From positions 186,001 to 250,000 of the forward strand of contig NZ_VFVY01000005.1 in NCBI RefSeq assembly GCF_006442315.1: a stretch of DNA of 64,000 bases, in the 5' to 3' direction. Both the position numbers and the translations under genes were made by a program. This document shows positions 1 through 9,180 of this stretch, piece after piece. Source of the stretch: Mesorhizobium sp. B2-3-4 (lineage in GTDB: Bacteria; Pseudomonadota; Alphaproteobacteria; Rhizobiales; Rhizobiaceae). Position 1 is the first letter of the stretch; each line of letters opens with the position of its first letter. The notes beneath the pieces are model-generated. The model ran no database searches and had not been told where the DNA came from. It saw only the letters and a program-made list of their open reading frames with translations.

Positions 1-91
1 CCATTTCGCCGATGCGCGAGAGATCCTCACCGGCTTCGACGGATGCATTATTGGTATTGGCCGCGGTCTCGCCGGCCGAGATAAGTTTCAT
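1..91 (-). CDS. Partial leftward gene, N-terminus only
   Basis: An open frame begins with ATG at 91 and runs off the left edge after 30 codons. The visible peptide starts MKLISAGET, is rich in Ala and Asn, and ends with LSRIGEM. A purine-rich stretch (GGGGAAAG) lies about 10 bases upstream and could be the ribosome-binding site. The closing RIGEM resembles the entry to a MerR-type helix-turn-helix, but too little is present to assign a family. It is divergent from the podJ-like gene. Confidence 0.4.
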   Translation of the reverse strand, partial: MKLISAGETAANTNNASVEAGEDLSRIGEM

Positions 92-540
92 AGTCACTGG
101 CTTTCCCCGTCTGGTGGCGTCGCGGTCGCGGACCATGCGTCGCCTGACTGGAAGCGGGGGCGTGCTTCCGGTCGTGGTTTCGACAAACAAATCACAAACG
201 GCACAGCTGATGCGCCATTTACGTTTACGTCAATTCTATACCGATAGCCGCCTCATGACGCAAGGGCGTTCTGCGCAAGCACCTTTATGCCGCATCCCCA
301 AGGCTTTCCTAAAATATGACGCAACTTCTTAAGCTTGGTTAACGCCTTGTTTACCACGTTGGGCGAAATGTGCGCATGTCGGCTACCCGTGTTTATCCTG
401 TATCGAATTTTTCACGGTTTTTCGGAGCGCGGGTGAACCCCGGGAAGCTTGTCTTCCACCGCATGGAAGCGGTCGCCTCGTTCCGGCAGGGACTTGGGGA
501 GCTGGCCACACGCTGGCCAATCTGAAAGACGGACGCACCG
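92..540. other. Intergenic region upstream of podJ-like gene
   Basis: About 450 bases between two divergent genes. The only structure I can support is an AT-richer segment around 311-360 with two spaced TTAA boxes. The rightward open frame spanning 12-332 has no convincing protein features and is judged spurious. Confidence 0.5.
339..354 (+). promoter_or_regulatory. CtrA-like box upstream of podJ-like gene
   Basis: TTAA, seven bases (CGCCTTG), then TTTAC, one mismatch from the alphaproteobacterial CtrA consensus TTAA-N7-TTAAC. A further TTAA at 329-332 is followed six bases later by TTAAC (339-343). The site is about 190 bases before the podJ-like start. Binding is inferred. Confidence 0.35.
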
Positions 541-3500
541 ATGAACAGCAAGCGGTCCTACCTCGATACACTCAATGCCGGCAGGCAGCGCAAGCCGCAG
601 ACCACACTCGAGCAGCTGAACCGCTCGCTGGAGACGCTGGAACAGCGCCTGGGGCAGGCGCGCGAGGACACGATGCCACGCCCGGCGTCCCGCCAATACG
701 GCGCCGAACCGCGTTACCCCGCCGCCGACGCACGTTATCCCGCGGCCGATCCACGCTATCCTGCGGCCGACCCGCGCTACCCCGCCGCTCAGCCGAGCGC
801 CCAGCAGCGTTGGTACGAGGACCCGCAGCCGGCGCCGCGTCAGCCCAACCCGGCGCCCTCCCCCGCCTTCGACCAGAATTATCAGGCGATAGCGCGCGAC
901 ATCGACCGCGTGCGCGGCCAGGAAGACAGCGTCGCCATGGTCGGCAAGATTGCCGGCGAATTGCGCGGCATGCGCGAGGAATTGCGCCACCAGGTGACTT
1001 CGGGGCTGCAGCGTGAATTCGATGCGCTGCGCAAGGACATCGATCGGGCCTTCCAGTCAAACGCCAAGTCGGGCACCGCCGGCAAGGGCAGCGCCGAACT
1101 GGGCGTGGAATTCGAACGGCTCTCCGGCGCCATCAAGTCGCTGTCGGAGAAGAGCGACGACAGGAGCGTCAACCTGCTGCGGCTGGAACTCGAGCAGGTC
1201 AAGGCCGCGCTCGACACGCTGGCGCGCGAGGAGAGCGTGCAGAAAGTCGATCGCCGCTGGGACGAGTTCGATCGCCGCTGGACGGCTTTCGAGGACCGCG
1301 TCGACGCCGACCAGCGCAAGCGCACCGACGATCCCGCCCTTGCCGCCCTGACCGACCGGCTGGAGCAGATCAGCAACGCCGTCAACAACCTGCCCGAATC
1401 GCTGTCGTTGCGTTCGCTGGAGGAAAAGGTCCGCACGCTGGCCGGCGCTGTCGATCATTTCGCCAACCAGCAGGACAATCGCGGCGATGGCACGCTGGCC
1501 ATGATCGACGAGCGGCTGGACGAGATCTCCCGCGCCATCGTCGCCTCGACCGTCGCCGCGCAAGCCAACTCGGTCGACCACGAAGCCTTCGAGCGTATCG
1601 AGAAGCGGATCGATTCGCTTGCCCGGCAGATCGAGGAGGTGGCGCAGGACCGTCCCGCCAATGTCGTGATCGACCGGCTGAACACGTTGTCAAGCCGGGT
1701 CGATGAGATCGCCGGCCGCGCCAACCTGCCCGAGCAGGCGATGGAACGGCTTGCCAAGCAGATCGCGCTGATCGCCGACAAGATCGACCAGGCACCGGCC
1801 ATGCCGGACGCCGACTATATCTTCCAAGGGCTCGAGCAGCGCTTCGACGTGCTGTCCGGCATGATGGAACGACGCCAGGGCGACGCCATCGAACAGGGCA
1901 ACATGCTGTTTCGCGATCTCGAGCGCCGGCTGGACGAGGTTGCCGACCGGCTGGACCAGCGCAGCATGCCGCAGGTCGACAGCGCCGGCATCATGGAAGC
2001 CATCGACGCCCGCTTCACCGCACTGGCCAAACGCATGGAAACGCGCGTTCCCGATCCCGCCGGTGAGGCGGCCATACGCGGGCTGGAAAGCCGGCTCGAG
2101 GACATTTCAAGCCGGCTGGACGCTTCGGCAGCCCAGGTGGCCGGCATCGATCCGGCGCTGATCCGCAGCCTGGAAGCACAGGTCGCCGGCCTGTCGGCGC
2201 ATCTTTCCAAGCCCAGCACTCCGCTGCCGGACTTCGAAGACATCAGCCCGAGGCTCAACGAAATCGAAAAAGCCCTGGCGGGGACACGCGATTCCATTCT
2301 TGGCGCGGCACGCGAGGCGGCCGAGAACGCGGTGCGTTCGCTGGGCGGAACCGGCACCAATACGGCCGCCGTTTCCGGGCTTGCACAAGACCTGAAGACG
2401 CTGGAGACGCTGACGCGGCGTTCGGACGAGCGCAATTCGCGTACCTTCGAGGCCATTCACGATACGCTGCTCAAGATCGTCGACAGGCTGGGTTCGCTGG
2501 AAACCAGCGACCCGTCGGAAGCCGTACGCGAGCTCCTCGACGCGGCACCGAGCGAACCGAGCGGCTGGCGTGGCGTGCGGCGGCCCAAGATGGCCGTAAA
2601 TGCACCATCGATGGCCATGGACGAGCCGCAGCCGTTGACCGGCGACATGGCGGACCTCGACGCGCGGGCCGCGGCCATTTTGCGCGCCGAGCCTGTCGAG
2701 CCGGCACTGCACGCTGAAACGGGCCTGTCTTCGCGACCGGGCGCCCGCACGCCCGCGGAAGCCGCCGCCGCCGCCGCGATGGCCGCACTTGGCTCCGACA
2801 CGAGCGCCGAGAAAGACCAGCCCGCGGGCCGCAAATCGATGTTCGGCGGACTGGCACGCGCCTTCAAGGGCAAGAAGGCGGCGGATATGCCGCCGCTCGC
2901 CGGCTCGGCGCCGAACGCCGACATCCCGAGTGTCGATCTCGACGAGCCGCTCGACCCGAAAGTCGCCAACCGCCCGCTGGAACCCGGCTCCGGCGCACCC
3001 GACCTCAATGCCATCATGAAGCGGGTGCGCGACGAGCGCGGACAGCCGGCAAAGCCCGGCGACAGCGACGCCGCGAAATCGGATTTCATCGCGGCTGCCC
3101 GCCGCGCGGCGCAGGCGGCCGCGGCCGAGGCCGACGCGCTGAAGCGCCAGTCGACGATGAAGGGCCCGGTCAAGGCGCTCAGAATCGGCGACCTGCTCAA
3201 GGCCCGGCGCAAGCCGATCCTGATGGCGGCCGCGGCGATCATGCTGGCGCTGGCCGGCCTGCAGCTCGGCAAGGCCTTCCTGTCGGACCCCGCCCAGGTG
3301 GCGAGCAACGACGCGGCACCGGTCGTCGCCTCGCAGCCAGTGCAGACGGCATCTCTCGACGCGGCCAGCCAGCCGAAGACCGAGGCCCAGCCGGCGGCGA
3401 CGGACAGCGCGCCGGCCCGCACTGTCAGGCAGGCCGAACAATCCGCACCGGCAGCCAAGGACGACATGGCGCCGCAGACCGTCATGGCCATGCCATCGGA

Positions 3501-4665
3501 TACGGACGCGATGCCGGATACGGCGCCCACCGCGGAGCCCGCCCCCGCGCCTGTCGCGCCGTCCATGACCGCCGCCCCGAGCGCAACCGCGCCCGACGCG
3601 ATGGCTTCGGCCGCGCCGGCTCCGGTTGCTCCCGTGACCGCTCCCGCCATTGCCGACCCGGCACCGGCCGCCACCACCAACGGCGCGCAAGCGACGGATG
3701 CCGACGCCCAACCGGCTCCCGCGGCGCCAACCGCTGCCGCCGATGGCATAGCCAAGGATACGACCGGCGCCGTGGCGCCCATGGACAATCAGCCGGCGGC
3801 CGCGACCAAGTTCGACATCCCCGCCGATGCCGGTCCGGCCGCCCTGCGCGATGCCGCCGCCGGTGGCGACGCCAAGGCGCTGTTCGAGGTCGGCTCGCGC
3901 TACGCCGAGTCGCGCGGTGTCAAGGAAGACATGGCGGCGGCCGCCAAATGGTACGAGAAATCGGCGGAACTGGGCTTCGCGCCGGCCGAATACCGCATCG
4001 GCAATTTCTACGAGAAGGGCATAGGCGTCGCGCGCGACATCAAGAAATCGAAGACCTGGTACCAGCTCGCCGCCGCGCAGGGCAATGCCAGCGCCATGCA
4101 CAATCTGGCCGTGCTGTTCGCCATGGCCGCCGACGGCGTGACCGACAATGAATCGGCCGCGCACTGGTTCCAGGAGGCCGCCGACCTCGGCGTCAAGGAC
4201 AGCCAGTTCAATCTCGGCATCCTCGCCGCCAAGGGCGTCGGCATGAAGCAGAACCTGGAGGAATCCTACAAGTGGTTCGCGCTCGTCGCCAAGACCGGCG
4301 ACAAGGATGCCGCGGCCAAGCGCGACGAGATCGCCAATGCGTTGCGACCCGAGCAGCTCGAGCGGGCGCGCGCCGCCACCGAATTGTGGAAGGCCAAGCC
4401 GCTCAACGCGGCAGCCAATTCGGCGGACGTTCCCGAATCCTGGCAGGAAGGCACGCCGCAGACGACCGCCGGCATCGACATGAAGAAGGCGGTCAAGAAC
4501 ATCCAGCTGATCCTCAACAAGAACGGCTATGACGCGGGCGGCGCCGACGGCGTGATGGGCGCCAAGACCAAGAACGCGATCATCGCTTTCCAGACCGACA
4601 ACAAGCTGCCGGCGACCGGCGCGGTCGACGAAAAACTGGTCAAGGCGTTGCTGGCGCGCAAATAA
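541..4665 (+). CDS. podJ: PodJ-like polar localization factor with Sel1 repeats and peptidoglycan-binding domain
   Basis: The protein has 1374 residues. Residues 1-690 are mostly charged helical sequence with heptad character, expected to form coiled coils in the cytoplasm. A short tandem repeat of RYPAAD (residues 57-84, four copies) lies near the N-terminus. A single hydrophobic helix at about 890-913 follows a basic stretch, then comes a long Ala/Pro linker, Sel1-like TPR repeats at about 1099-1290, and a C-terminal PG_binding_1 domain (about 1313-1374). This order matches the PodJ polar organiser of Caulobacter and rhizobia, which places pilus and cell-pole proteins; the periplasmic part would contact the wall. 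PodJ is inferred from architecture, because low-complexity sequence prevents a finer comparison. The presence of a Tad pilus locus 17 kb away fits the role. Confidence 0.8.
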   Translation: MNSKRSYLDTLNAGRQRKPQTTLEQLNRSLETLEQRLGQAREDTMPRPASRQYGAEPRYPAADARYPAADPRYPAADPRYPAAQPSAQQRWYEDPQPAPRQPNPAPSPAFDQNYQAIARDIDRVRGQEDSVAMVGKIAGELRGMREELRHQVTSGLQREFDALRKDIDRAFQSNAKSGTAGKGSAELGVEFERLSGAIKSLSEKSDDRSVNLLRLELEQVKAALDTLAREESVQKVDRRWDEFDRRWTAFEDRVDADQRKRTDDPALAALTDRLEQISNAVNNLPESLSLRSLEEKVRTLAGAVDHFANQQDNRGDGTLAMIDERLDEISRAIVASTVAAQANSVDHEAFERIEKRIDSLARQIEEVAQDRPANVVIDRLNTLSSRVDEIAGRANLPEQAMERLAKQIALIADKIDQAPAMPDADYIFQGLEQRFDVLSGMMERRQGDAIEQGNMLFRDLERRLDEVADRLDQRSMPQVDSAGIMEAIDARFTALAKRMETRVPDPAGEAAIRGLESRLEDISSRLDASAAQVAGIDPALIRSLEAQVAGLSAHLSKPSTPLPDFEDISPRLNEIEKALAGTRDSILGAAREAAENAVRSLGGTGTNTAAVSGLAQDLKTLETLTRRSDERNSRTFEAIHDTLLKIVDRLGSLETSDPSEAVRELLDAAPSEPSGWRGVRRPKMAVNAPSMAMDEPQPLTGDMADLDARAAAILRAEPVEPALHAETGLSSRPGARTPAEAAAAAAMAALGSDTSAEKDQPAGRKSMFGGLARAFKGKKAADMPPLAGSAPNADIPSVDLDEPLDPKVANRPLEPGSGAPDLNAIMKRVRDERGQPAKPGDSDAAKSDFIAAARRAAQAAAAEADALKRQSTMKGPVKALRIGDLLKARRKPILMAAAAIMLALAGLQLGKAFLSDPAQVASNDAAPVVASQPVQTASLDAASQPKTEAQPAATDSAPARTVRQAEQSAPAAKDDMAPQTVMAMPSDTDAMPDTAPTAEPAPAPVAPSMTAAPSATAPDAMASAAPAPVAPVTAPAIADPAPAATTNGAQATDADAQPAPAAPTAAADGIAKDTTGAVAPMDNQPAAATKFDIPADAGPAALRDAAAGGDAKALFEVGSRYAESRGVKEDMAAAAKWYEKSAELGFAPAEYRIGNFYEKGIGVARDIKKSKTWYQLAAAQGNASAMHNLAVLFAMAADGVTDNESAAHWFQEAADLGVKDSQFNLGILAAKGVGMKQNLEESYKWFALVAKTGDKDAAAKRDEIANALRPEQLERARAATELWKAKPLNAAANSADVPESWQEGTPQTTAGIDMKKAVKNIQLILNKNGYDAGGADGVMGAKTKNAIIAFQTDNKLPATGAVDEKLVKALLARK

Positions 4666-4673
4666 CGGCAGAA

Positions 4674-4691
4674 GCGTCGTTTCCACGACGC
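4674..4691 (+). terminator. Hairpin after podJ-like gene
   Basis: GCGTCGT (4674-4680) and ACGACGC (4685-4691) form a seven-base stem with a TTCC loop, nine bases after the stop codon. No T-run follows immediately; a T-rich stretch appears about 35 bases later. Terminator function is tentative. Confidence 0.35.
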
Positions 4692-4857
4692 CCTTGCCAT
4701 ACATTTGCCTGTTAACTGATTGAGTTATTTTTTGTTTCGGCGCGGTGGCGGGGTTTGACCCCGCTGCCGCGTCGGCGCAAGAGAAAATTGGCTTTTCGAT
4801 GCGAGACTGCCCGCAACGGCTTTATTCGCCGAGAGGCAAACTGATCGAGACTGACGG

Positions 4858-5781
4858 GTGGGCATCTATCTCCCGATCGCGGAAATTTCCGTCAACGTCT
4901 TCGTACTGCTGGCCATGGGCGCCGCGGTGGGTTTCCTGTCGGGCATGTTCGGGGTGGGCGGCGGCTTTCTCATCACCCCACTGCTGATCTTCTACAACAT
5001 CCCGCCTGCCATCGCGGTCGCCACCGGCGCCAACCAGGTCATCGCCTCGTCCGTCTCCGGCGTCCTTTCGCACATGAAGCGAGGTACGCTCGACTTCAAG
5101 TTGGGCAGCGTGCTTCTTGCCGGCGGCGTCATCGGTTCCACCGGCGGCATCTACGTGTTCGCCCTGCTGCGGCGTGTCGGCCAGCTCGACCTGTTCATCT
5201 CGCTGCTTTACGTGATCCTGCTCGGCACCGTCGGCGGGCTGATGCTGGTCGAGAGCATCAATGCGTTGCGCGCCACGCGCAGCGGCGCTGCGCCGGTGCT
5301 GAAGAAATCCGGCCAGCACAACTGGATCCACCGCCTGCCGCTGAAGATGCGGTTCCGGGCGTCGAAACTGTTCGTCAGCGTCATCCCGGTGCTCGGCCTT
5401 GGCGCCGGCATCGGCTTCCTGTCGTCGATCATGGGCGTCGGCGGCGGCTTCATCATGGTGCCGGCGCTGATCTACCTCTTGAAAGTGCCGACCAATGTCG
5501 TCATCGGCACCTCGCTGTTCCAGATCATCTTCACTTCCGCCTACACGACGCTGGTCCACGCCACCACCAACCAGACCGTCGACGTGATGCTGGCCTTCCT
5601 GCTGATGGCCGGCGGCGTGGCCGGGGCGCAGTATGGCGCCAAGGCCGGCCAGAGGCTGCGCGGCGAGCAATTGCGGGCCTTGCTGGCGCTGCTGGTGCTG
5701 GCGGTGGCGATCCGGCTCGCCATCGATCTGTTCGTCACGCCGCCCAATCTCTACTCGCTGTCCGGCGTGGGCCTCTATTGA
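4858..5781 (+). CDS. TauE/SafE family membrane transporter
   Basis: The 307-residue integral membrane protein starts with GTG (MGIYLPIAEI). It has about eight hydrophobic segments arranged as two related halves. Each half carries a Gly-rich loop typical of the family: SGMFGVGGGFLITPLL near residue 27 and SSIMGVGGGFIMVPAL near 187. TauE/SafE proteins move sulfite, sulfoacetate or related organosulfur anions across the inner membrane, usually outward; the substrate cannot be read from the sequence. Its TGA overlaps the ATG of the next gene by one base, so the two are probably cotranscribed. SoeABC-like genes lie 3.4 kb downstream, which favours a link with sulfite. Confidence 0.85.
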   Translation: MGIYLPIAEISVNVFVLLAMGAAVGFLSGMFGVGGGFLITPLLIFYNIPPAIAVATGANQVIASSVSGVLSHMKRGTLDFKLGSVLLAGGVIGSTGGIYVFALLRRVGQLDLFISLLYVILLGTVGGLMLVESINALRATRSGAAPVLKKSGQHNWIHRLPLKMRFRASKLFVSVIPVLGLGAGIGFLSSIMGVGGGFIMVPALIYLLKVPTNVVIGTSLFQIIFTSAYTTLVHATTNQTVDVMLAFLLMAGGVAGAQYGAKAGQRLRGEQLRALLALLVLAVAIRLAIDLFVTPPNLYSLSGVGLY

Positions 5782-6569
5782 TGAAGGGCCTGAAAGCACT
5801 CGCAGCCATCGTTTTCCTGTCCTTTACCGCCGCCGTGCCGGCGACAGCGCAGACGCCGCTGGCGGAAGGCATCCAGATCGGCCTCTCGACCGACGCGGTG
5901 TCGATCACCGCCGGTTTTTCCGGCGCCGACCTGACCATTTTCGGTTCGCTGGAAAATCCCGACCCGCTGGTGGCGCGCCAGGGCCGCTACGACGTCATCG
6001 TCGTCCTCGAAGGGCCACCCAAACCGGTGGTGGTGCGCCGCAAGGACCGGGTGCTGGGCGTCTGGGTCAATCTCGACTCGGAAACCTTCGAGAACGTGCC
6101 GGTCTCCTATTCGGTGGCGACGACGCGGCCGCTGCAGGACATCACCGAACCCAACAGCTACAAGCAATTGTCGCTCGGCGCCTCGAACCTCTACATGCAG
6201 CCTGCGGACGCAGGCGACAGCCCGGCGACGATCGAGGAATTCACCGCGGCGCTGCGCGAGCGCAAGGCAGCCGCCGGCCTGTACAGCGAGAATGTCGGCG
6301 GCGTGCAGTTCCTGTCGCAGAACCTGTTTCGCGCCACGGTCAGGCTGGCGCCGAACGTGCCGGTCGGCACCCACAAGGCGCGCGCGTTCCTGTTCAAGAG
6401 CGGCCTGTTCATCAAGGAGAGTTCGGCCCAGCTCGAAATCCGCAAGTCGGGCTTCGAACAATCGATCTTCCGCGTCGCCCACGACTATTCGTTCCTCTAT
6501 GGCGTGTTCGCCATATCACTGGCCATGGTGACGGGCTGGCTCGGCCGGCTGGTGTTCCGGAAAGATTGA
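5781..6569 (+). CDS. TIGR02186 / Alph_Pro_TM family protein
   Basis: The 262-residue protein starts at the ATG overlapping the upstream stop; a TTG one codon earlier is less likely. Residues 1-24 look like a Sec signal peptide ending in ATAQ. A beta-rich periplasmic domain follows, and a hydrophobic helix near 235-257 precedes the short basic tail RLVFRKD. This topology matches the alphaproteobacterial TIGR02186 (Alph_Pro_TM) family, which commonly sits next to TauE/SafE genes as it does here. It may be an accessory periplasmic subunit of the exporter. No biochemical activity can be assigned. Confidence 0.75.
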   Translation: MKGLKALAAIVFLSFTAAVPATAQTPLAEGIQIGLSTDAVSITAGFSGADLTIFGSLENPDPLVARQGRYDVIVVLEGPPKPVVVRRKDRVLGVWVNLDSETFENVPVSYSVATTRPLQDITEPNSYKQLSLGASNLYMQPADAGDSPATIEEFTAALRERKAAAGLYSENVGGVQFLSQNLFRATVRLAPNVPVGTHKARAFLFKSGLFIKESSAQLEIRKSGFEQSIFRVAHDYSFLYGVFAISLAMVTGWLGRLVFRKD

Positions 6570-6578
6570 TGGCTCCGG

Positions 6579-6603
6579 GGAAAAGAGGGGTTCCCCTTTT
6601 TCC
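6579..6603 (+). terminator. Inverted repeat after TauE-TIGR02186 pair
   Basis: GGAAAAGAGGGG (6579-6590) pairs with CCCCTTTTTCC (6593-6603) with a tiny loop and one bulge, starting nine bases after the stop. The T-rich second arm gives it the look of an intrinsic terminator. Confidence 0.5.
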
Positions 6604-6740
6604 TGCCATGCGATAAACCGCCGCCTCCCAGCCCAAGGGGTAACACGCACATACAATTCGCAGGAGCGGTCCGGCCATCCGGATGACAGCGCGACGCGTC
6701 GCCGCTGTCTTGCCGCCATGAAACAAGACAGGAGGCTGCA

Positions 6741-7997
6741 ATGCATCAGGCATTCGGCGGCATTGACTTCGGCACGTCCAATTCAACGGTGGGCGTGATC
6801 CGGAACGGCAAGGCGCGGCTTGTTCCGCTGGAAGGCGAACAGCCAACGCTGCCAAGCGCGGTGTTCTTCAATTTCGAGGACGGTTACACCTATTTCGGCC
6901 GGCGCGCGATCGGCGATTATACCGACAGTATCGAAGGCCGCTTGATGCGCTCCCTGAAGAGCGTGCTCGGCAGTTCGCTCGCCCACGAGAAGACGCGCAT
7001 CAAGGCGCGCCAGATCGGCTTCATCGACATTATCGGCCTGTTCATCGGCCATCTGAGGACGCGGCTGGAAGAGGACGCCGGCGGCCCCGTGGAAAACGTC
7101 GTGCTCGGTCGCCCGGTGCAGTTCGTCGATGACGATGCGCAAGCCGACGCGCAGGCGCAAAGCGAACTCGAAAAGGCGGCCCGCGCCCAGGGGTTCAAGC
7201 ACATCGCTTTCCAGTTCGAGCCGATCGCGGCGGCGCTCGATTACGAGCAGAAGGTGATGCGCGAGGAACTGGCGCTGATCATCGACATGGGCGGCGGCAC
7301 GTCCGACTTCTCGATCGTGCGGGTCTCGCCGGAGCGCTCGCGATCGAGCGACCGCAAGGACGACATACTGGCCAGCCGCGGCATCCACATCGGCGGCACC
7401 GATTTCGACCGGTTGCTGAGCATCGCCCATGTCATGCCGCAGCTCGGCTATCTCTCGCCGACCAAGGACGGCAAGCGCAACCTGCCTGCCAGCTATTTCA
7501 TCGATCTCGCGACATGGCAGCGCATCAATCTGGTCTACACCGCCAAGGCGATGACGCATCTGCGCCAGATCCGCTACGAGGCCGCGCGCGCCGATCTGGT
7601 CGATCGCTTCATCCACGTGGTCGAGCACCGCTACGGCCACGCTCTGGCGGCGCTGGTCGAAAAAGCCAAGATAGAGCTGACCGACAAATCCCTGGCCGAA
7701 GTGGCGGTGAACCTTCCGGATGCGACCTTCGCTGCCGGGATCACGCGCGACGGGCTGGAGGCCACGATCGCCCGGGATATCGAGCGGGTCACCGAAACGG
7801 TGGCGCAGACCATCCGCGACGCGCAAGTCAAGCCATCCGACATCACCGCGGTGTTCCTGACCGGTGGCTCGACGGCGATCCCGCTGGCAAGGCGGGAAAT
7901 CCTGTCGCTGGTGCCGCAGGCTTCCGTCATCGAAGGCGACATGTTCGGCTCGGTCGGACTTGGCCTTGCGCTCGATGCGCAGAGGAAATTCGGCTGA
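6741..7997 (+). CDS. Hsp70 family (YegD-like) ATPase
   Basis: The 418-residue protein has the actin/Hsp70 nucleotide-binding fold. The phosphate-1 loop is GIDFGTSNSTVGV (about residues 7-19), phosphate-2 is IIDMGGGTSDF near 180, and the adenosine motif is LTGGSTAIP near 373. It is shorter than DnaK (about 630) and lacks the C-terminal substrate-binding and lid domains, like E. coli YegD. AGGAGG about six bases before the ATG is a strong ribosome-binding site. It converges on the LysR gene, with ten bases between the two stops. A chaperone-related ATPase role is inferred; no DnaJ or GrpE partner is nearby. Confidence 0.85.
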   Translation: MHQAFGGIDFGTSNSTVGVIRNGKARLVPLEGEQPTLPSAVFFNFEDGYTYFGRRAIGDYTDSIEGRLMRSLKSVLGSSLAHEKTRIKARQIGFIDIIGLFIGHLRTRLEEDAGGPVENVVLGRPVQFVDDDAQADAQAQSELEKAARAQGFKHIAFQFEPIAAALDYEQKVMREELALIIDMGGGTSDFSIVRVSPERSRSSDRKDDILASRGIHIGGTDFDRLLSIAHVMPQLGYLSPTKDGKRNLPASYFIDLATWQRINLVYTAKAMTHLRQIRYEAARADLVDRFIHVVEHRYGHALAALVEKAKIELTDKSLAEVAVNLPDATFAAGITRDGLEATIARDIERVTETVAQTIRDAQVKPSDITAVFLTGGSTAIPLARREILSLVPQASVIEGDMFGSVGLGLALDAQRKFG

Positions 7998-8008
7998 CTA
8001 CAGGTCCC

Positions 8009-8902
8009 TCACCCCTGATCCGCGGGCGTGCCGAGATGCGTCTTAAGCGCCATTTGCGCCAGGCTTGCCTGGCGGTCGCGATGGGTGATCATGGCGAAGT
8101 CGCGTTTCGGCAGTTCGATCGGCACGGCTCTCAGGCTCCCCTCGGCGACCGCGCGCCCGACGACGAGGTCCGATATGATGGTGGCGCCGGCGCCCGCCTC
8201 GACGGCCTGGCGAACAGCCTCGTTGCTGGGCAACACCAGGAATATCCTGAGGTCGGCAAGCGAAATCCCCTCACGGCGCGCCAGATCCTCCAGCACCTCG
8301 CGCGTGCCTGAGCCACCCTCGCGGATGATCCAGCGCAGGCCGGTGATGTCGGGGCGACCCGGCGCGATTTCAGCAATCTCGGGATGAGAGCTGGCAACAA
8401 CCAGCATCAGCCGGTCGGTATCGACCTTGGCGCGGCGCAATATGTCGGACTCGGTACGCCCCTCGACCAGGCCGAGATCGGCGGTTCCATCGAGTACGCT
8501 GGCTTCGACCTGCCTCGTGTTGCCGATGGTGACGCTCAGCCTGACGGCCGGATAGGCCTCGTGGAAGGAGGCCAGCCGGCGCGGCAGCCAATAGCTGGCG
8601 ATGGTCAGGCTGGCGGCGATGGAAAGGCTGCCGGCGACCGTCTGCGAAACATGCTCCAGCACGTTGCGGGCGGCGGCCGCCCGCTCCAGCACGGCCTTGG
8701 CTTCAGGCAGGAACCGGTGGCCGGTCTGGGCCAGCTCGATGTTGCGGCCGACGCGATTGAACAGGTGCACACCATGCTGCTCTTCCAGCGCGCGAATGGC
8801 CGCCGACGCGGCCGACTGGGAAATGCCCAGCAGTTCCGCCGCCTTGGTCATGTGGCCGCGCTCGGCGACGGCAACGAAGATGCGCAACTGATCCAGGGTC
8901 AT
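8009..8902 (-). CDS. LysR family transcriptional regulator
   Basis: The 297-residue protein has the standard LysR layout. The N-terminal winged helix-turn-helix (about residues 1-60) contains AAELLGISQSAASAAIRALE, and an effector-binding periplasmic-binding-protein fold follows. ATG at 8902 (MTLDQLRIF) is preferred over a TTG six codons upstream because family members begin with this motif. The gene is divergent from the molybdopterin oxidoreductase operon, the usual arrangement for a LysR protein and its target. The effector might be sulfite or another sulfur compound, but that is inference from the neighbours. Confidence 0.85.
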   Translation of the reverse strand: MTLDQLRIFVAVAERGHMTKAAELLGISQSAASAAIRALEEQHGVHLFNRVGRNIELAQTGHRFLPEAKAVLERAAAARNVLEHVSQTVAGSLSIAASLTIASYWLPRRLASFHEAYPAVRLSVTIGNTRQVEASVLDGTADLGLVEGRTESDILRRAKVDTDRLMLVVASSHPEIAEIAPGRPDITGLRWIIREGGSGTREVLEDLARREGISLADLRIFLVLPSNEAVRQAVEAGAGATIISDLVVGRAVAEGSLRAVPIELPKRDFAMITHRDRQASLAQMALKTHLGTPADQG

Positions 8903-8920
8903 ATCAGCATTAAGAACCAA

Positions 8921-8963
8921 TATCGATCGAATTTACAAGAACAACTGATTAGACGGATCGATA
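8921..8963. promoter_or_regulatory. Inverted repeat between lysR and soeA-like genes
   Basis: TATCGATC (8921-8928) and its exact complement GATCGATA (8956-8963) are separated by 27 bases. They lie in an AT-rich stretch just upstream of the LysR start and about 220 bases before the oxidoreductase start. This is a candidate operator for the LysR protein. The AT-rich run 8920-9000 probably also holds the divergent promoters. Confidence 0.4.
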
Positions 8964-9180
8964 GCTTTATTCTACTTTTTTGCGTGAAGTTAGAAAAAAT
9001 TGGCCTGAAGGTCGCAGAGAACAAAATGATCGGGCGGTTCAGATCCCTGCTTGCGCATTGGACCCGCGGCATCAGGCGACGCCTGGCCGGTGACCGCTAC
9101 CATCCGGAAGAACATTATATGCGCGGCCCCGGACCGAAGACGCGGGCCAAATCCGCCGGCCGCGCGGGCATCCCCGGATC

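Noticed and set aside
709..792. Short direct repeats resembling a CRISPR array
   Set aside because: They are in-frame codon repeats without spacers in the podJ-like gene, and no cas gene is present.
2107..4704. Long leftward open frames opposite the podJ-like gene
   Set aside because: They mirror codon bias of the real gene, are Arg/Gly-rich and lack motifs or ribosome-binding sites.
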